A DNA stretch of 64,000 nucleotides. It comes from Puffinus mauretanicus. Taxonomy: Eukaryota > Chordata > Aves > Procellariiformes > Procellariidae. Of this stretch, positions 60,674 through 64,000 are shown piece by piece. Position numbers and translations under genes: made by a program. How positions within the stretch are numbered: the first letter of the stretch is position 1; every line of letters begins with the position of its first letter. The notes below the pieces were generated by a model. It did not search any database, was not told the origin of the DNA, and was given only the letters and a program-made list of their open reading frames with translations. The stretch lies in NCBI GenBank assembly GCA_023333565.1, contig JAJKFH010003762.1, forward strand, positions 1,488,001-1,552,000, given 5' to 3'.

Positions 60674-63600
60674 CTGCAAGACAGGGATTTAAAAAAAAAA
60701 AGTAGTAGTTGGGTTTTTGAATGTTCAGACAGACATAATAGTACACAGGTCATTTACCATTTTGAAGCTGTTAATTACAGGAAGTAAAGGTTAATTTTAT
60801 TTACAGTGACTGCCCTCAATTCTAAACATCTAGGACTTCAGGAGAATGATTTCATTTTTTGTTTTCCTTCCAAATGCAGTTGCAATGGGCAACAATAATG
60901 AGCAGTAAGGACACTTGGTAACAATTTCTATATAGTTAATTTAAACATATGATGCTTTTAAGTCAAGCTTTAGCTGTGCATTTGAAGACACACACTTCAA
61001 ATTCATTTTCCAGAATCACAATTATTAATCCGCAATTTGCCCTACTAGCTCACTTTTCAAAATTCTAAGCGATAACAATCAAAACAACAAGAAGTCATAC
61101 CATGCATATATTTTCACTTATATTAAAAAAAAAAAAAAAGACTGCACCGAGACCCGAAGTTAAATCATTTCCCCAAGGACAATTTGTAAAGATTGAAATT
61201 GATATATATACACACAACCCACAGATCTGCTTTCTTAGAAGGCCCCTTCATAAAGTGGTGGGATAGGTTTCATTAGAATATACCACACACTTTCCAGCTA
61301 CTGGTGGGAGTCACACACGCACACCGTTTTCAGCAGCAACCTCTCCCGTGCTGTTAGTGAACACGAGCTACGTTCACAATACGGAAGTCATCCACCTCAG
61401 GTGGCGACCCCCTTTCCTTTCCTCTACTTCCATGTTAACTAACTAGCACACAGTGGCTTACGGTTACATTACAGTTTATAAATGCAGACTTTGTGTTTGT
61501 ACTGTGGTACATAAGAGCAACATTGTAGGATGTTTCTCTAATACAATGTGCCAAATACACATATTTCAGGCCATACAGAACACCACGCAAGGCTGCTGGA
61601 GGCACAAGGCTGTGTAAGAAAACATTGGAGTAGGTAGAGGGCAGAGCCCAAAACCTGGCACGGTCTTGTCTGTGCCACTTGTACAAACAGTCCCCGGAGC
61701 AGACCATCCCGAGAAGCCTAACCAGAGCCCCCCTCAACGGGAACCAGTCGGTTCACTCTGAACGAGCAGCTGGAAGGGTGTGGATAACAGCATGGCAGGA
61801 TCTGGGACCAAAGCAGTGGACAGGGTAATGCAGAAAGGAGTTCCCAGTCTACCATACCATTTGGTCACCAGCTGAGCACAACTAGAACATGGTACTTTGA
61901 TCAGTAGATGGTGCTGAAGCACCAAAATGACAGACTATATCCTAAATAATACAAAGTACCAGCAAGGAGAGTCACAAATATATGTAGGCTTATGAAAAAA
62001 TGCTGTTTAAATATCTTGCAGTGACACTTGCTAATGACTTGTGGATCTTCTATTAAGCAAAGAGACTCGTATTAGGCACACAGTTATCAAATCTAAGTTT
62101 ACTTTGTAAGTAGCGCTGAACATTCCTTCTTTCTATGCACCAAAGAAAATCATTATTTATGGCCAAAGTCATGTGGAATAAGCCTGAGAGCTCTCAGCAC
62201 CTTTTCCAAAGGAGTTTGCCTGACAGAAGGAGTAAGAGAAGGTAAAAAAGGAACATTTTTATATGCAGAAGGGAGAAACTAAGCAAACAACTAGTCCTCA
62301 CCAAGAAATGGAAAAAGTTGCCTTTTTGGATGAGCCTCTTCCCCAACCACACACACAGATTCGCACCACATATACACATCAACTGCTATGATAATTACTT
62401 TGAGGGTTAAAAGTAAAATACTGTGGTCCTTCACCTGAGCAGAAAGGACAGACATGCAGGTTGCTTAAGGGAGTGTCCACAGGGAATGACATACTAGGTA
62501 TTTGTACTGCAATGGCTTTGCCAGACATAGTCAAAGTCGGAGTGCCTTTCCTCTTTTACTATACACTGCTTCCGAAAGAATGCATCTTCAAACTCACAAT
62601 GGTTTACCTGTGAATTTGTAAAGCACGATCTGTTGACTTGTAGCCACTGTTGGAAGCCAACAGTTCTCACTATCACTGTTGAGATAAAATTTATTTCTGT
62701 TGACTTGAACTGCAGTGTGGACCACTGCTGGGATCCCAGTTAATAGAAGACAAAATAAGGAAGTATTTCAAATTTAAAGATGAACTTGAAGTGTACAGCT
62801 GCAGCAACCAAACTTCTGGACATTAAGTACTACCAAATACAAGCAAATTTTATGGTATAACAAACACAAAAACGTAAGTAATTTTGAAGAGTTACCTTCA
62901 CACCAAGATTGAAGAAAAATCTAAGAATATTCTTATCTAGGATAAAAAACAAAACAGAAAAAGACCTATGAAGACCTAAAATATTATACTTCATCTGATC
63001 CAAAAATTAGTCCCTGCATAAAGTTCCATTTCAGTAGAGAAACACTGGTATTAAGTTGCTGCTTGCATGACTTTGATTGTTTTGGGGGTTTTTTGCCACA
63101 GTAAGATATCTAGAACACAACTGCAGTTTAAATTTCAGTTTTAACAGTTTGTGGAAATGAACTTCTAATTTTTAAAAAAACAGTTCAGTAAACAACACCA
63201 CCGTGCAGTCAGACATGATATGTTCTTTATGGGCATATTCCATATTTGTAGTATGCCAAAATCTGTATTTTCCTAGAACAGTAAGGAAGTGCTCAACAAC
63301 TTCCAAGCTTTTTGATTACAAGCAAAAAACCTGTTACTATGAAAGGAAGCAGTTCTCCAAAGAAAATTCTTTACATTCACAAAACCTCAAGTTATGGTGG
63401 GTCACGCTAAGAACCACAAAACGATCATTTTTAAGAAAATAAAACCTATTAGGAAAAATGGTATAAAATCCAGACCTTCTTCTAGCTTCTCACCTTTAGG
63501 TAGGTCTTCCCCAGTATTGCACAGGGAGTAAGAGGGTGCAACGGCTCTTTCTCCCTTTTCATTAAAAGGGAACCCAGGGTATAGCGGATCCTGATAAGGA

Positions 63601-63763
63601 TTCAGAGTCTGAGGCAAAGGCATTAAAGGCTGGTTAACTGCTTGTAGCGACACAGGAACTCCAGCAACTGGAGCAGATGTTACCTGAGCCTGTGATACAA
63701 TAGTGTCGGGTCCTGTTGCTGGGGCTGGCATCAATGAAGAAGCAGGTATTTGGGCTGGAATAC
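59429..63763 (-). CDS. OTUD4: OTUD4 deubiquitinase, C-terminal part only (gene continues past 64000)
   Basis: Three exons (63763-63494, 62936-62896, 60673-59429) join in phase to about 518 C-terminal residues. Recognisable stretches are NPYQDPLYPGFPFNEKGERA, NILRFFFNLGVK, CPMWAPHSYLYPLHQAY and SSEDESEVSDMLRSGRSKQF. These match the long, mostly disordered tail of vertebrate OTUD4. The N-terminal OTU catalytic domain and Tudor-like region lie beyond the right edge. The tail ends in Arg/Gly-rich sequence (SSRGGYQ, FRGRPYRNDRRR), consistent with reported RNA binding and stress-granule association. Ser and Glu/Asp clusters (ESSEDESEV) look like CK2-type sites. Family knowledge: OTUD4 removes ubiquitin chains and scaffolds USP7/USP9X in DNA-alkylation repair and innate signalling. 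It converges with ABCE1. Confidence 0.95.
60674..62895 (-). other. OTUD4: OTUD4 intron (2.2 kb)
   Basis: GT/AG-bounded. Contains a short poly(A) run at about 61126 and a TA/CA stretch at about 61201. No internal gene is recognised. Confidence 0.9.
62896..62936 (-). CDS. OTUD4: OTUD4 41-nt micro-exon
   Basis: The acceptor tatcctag leads into (D)KNILRFFFNLGVK, and the donor is aag|gtaact. Both phases fit the flanking exons, and the peptide matches the corresponding human OTUD4 segment as I recall it. At 41 nt it is easily missed by gene finders. Confidence 0.93.
63494..63763 (-). CDS. OTUD4: OTUD4 third-from-last exon (270 nt)
   Basis: The acceptor cccttag leads into IPAQIPASSLMPAPATGPDT, and the exon ends CNTGEDLPK plus one base at an aag|gtgaga donor. 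Rich in Pro, Ala and Gln. Bounded on the left by a 557-nt intron. Confidence 0.93.
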
Positions 63764-64000
63764 CTAAGGGGAAAAAAACATTTTTTTTTTTTTTTTAATA
63801 TATAGATTAATATATATATATTTTATATATATATAGCAGGAAAGCAATTTTCAAAAGACAAAAGAAAAAAGGAAAAAAAAAAGGAAGACATAGGAGGAAA
63901 TTCTTGAGTCGGGAAGTTACAAACAAAAGAAGATTTGGCTAAATGCAGAGAATAGTTTTCAGAAAGAGTGAACAGTTAAGCTTTCCAGAAATAGCTAAAT
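63764..64000 (-). other. OTUD4: OTUD4 upstream intron, start only
   Basis: Sequence 5' of the acceptor at 63764. It holds a T16 run (63781-63796) and an AT dinucleotide stretch to about 63835. It continues beyond the window. Confidence 0.85.
63797..63835. repeat. AT dinucleotide microsatellite
   Basis: Imperfect (TA)n flanked by a T16 run, within an OTUD4 intron. Confidence 0.9.

Overview
The window is vertebrate nuclear DNA, most likely from a bird. It carries three conserved, intron-containing protein genes in the order ANAPC10 (minus), ABCE1 (plus), OTUD4 (minus). This gene order is known from vertebrates such as human chromosome 4. The avian assignment rests on an antisense CR1 retroposon 3' end at about 33.6 kb, few recognisable interspersed repeats, compact introns and a GC-rich promoter island in AT-rich surroundings. 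A non-avian reptile cannot be excluded, and the species cannot be named from the sequence alone.

Layout. 1-38.1 kb: ANAPC10 on the minus strand, reading from a CpG island at about 38 kb leftward to its stop codon at 91. Its four coding exons rebuild a complete 185-residue APC10/DOC subunit of the anaphase-promoting complex, and one intron of 28.9 kb fills most of the left half. 37.8-39.6 kb: a CpG island lying between two divergent genes, with a perfect NRF1 palindrome, a G-quadruplex-type tract, paired CRE half-sites and a YY1-like element. 38.8-56.3 kb: ABCE1 on the plus strand. A noncoding first exon is followed by 17 coding exons that join in phase to a complete 599-residue protein with both Fe-S motifs and both ATPase domains. 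56-58 kb: the gap between two converging genes. 58.0-64.0 kb: the 3' part of OTUD4 on the minus strand (last three coding exons and 3' UTR); the gene continues beyond position 64000.

All three genes are housekeeping genes: ubiquitin ligation in mitosis (ANAPC10), ribosome recycling (ABCE1), and deubiquitination with RNA binding (OTUD4). ANAPC10 and ABCE1 share one promoter island, so they are probably co-expressed. I found no clear novel system. The most unusual items are a diverged second copy of the end of ABCE1 exon 16 inside intron 16, next to a perfect 12-bp inverted repeat, and a possible stop-containing micro-exon in ABCE1 intron 7. Remaining intronic open reading frames look like chance.
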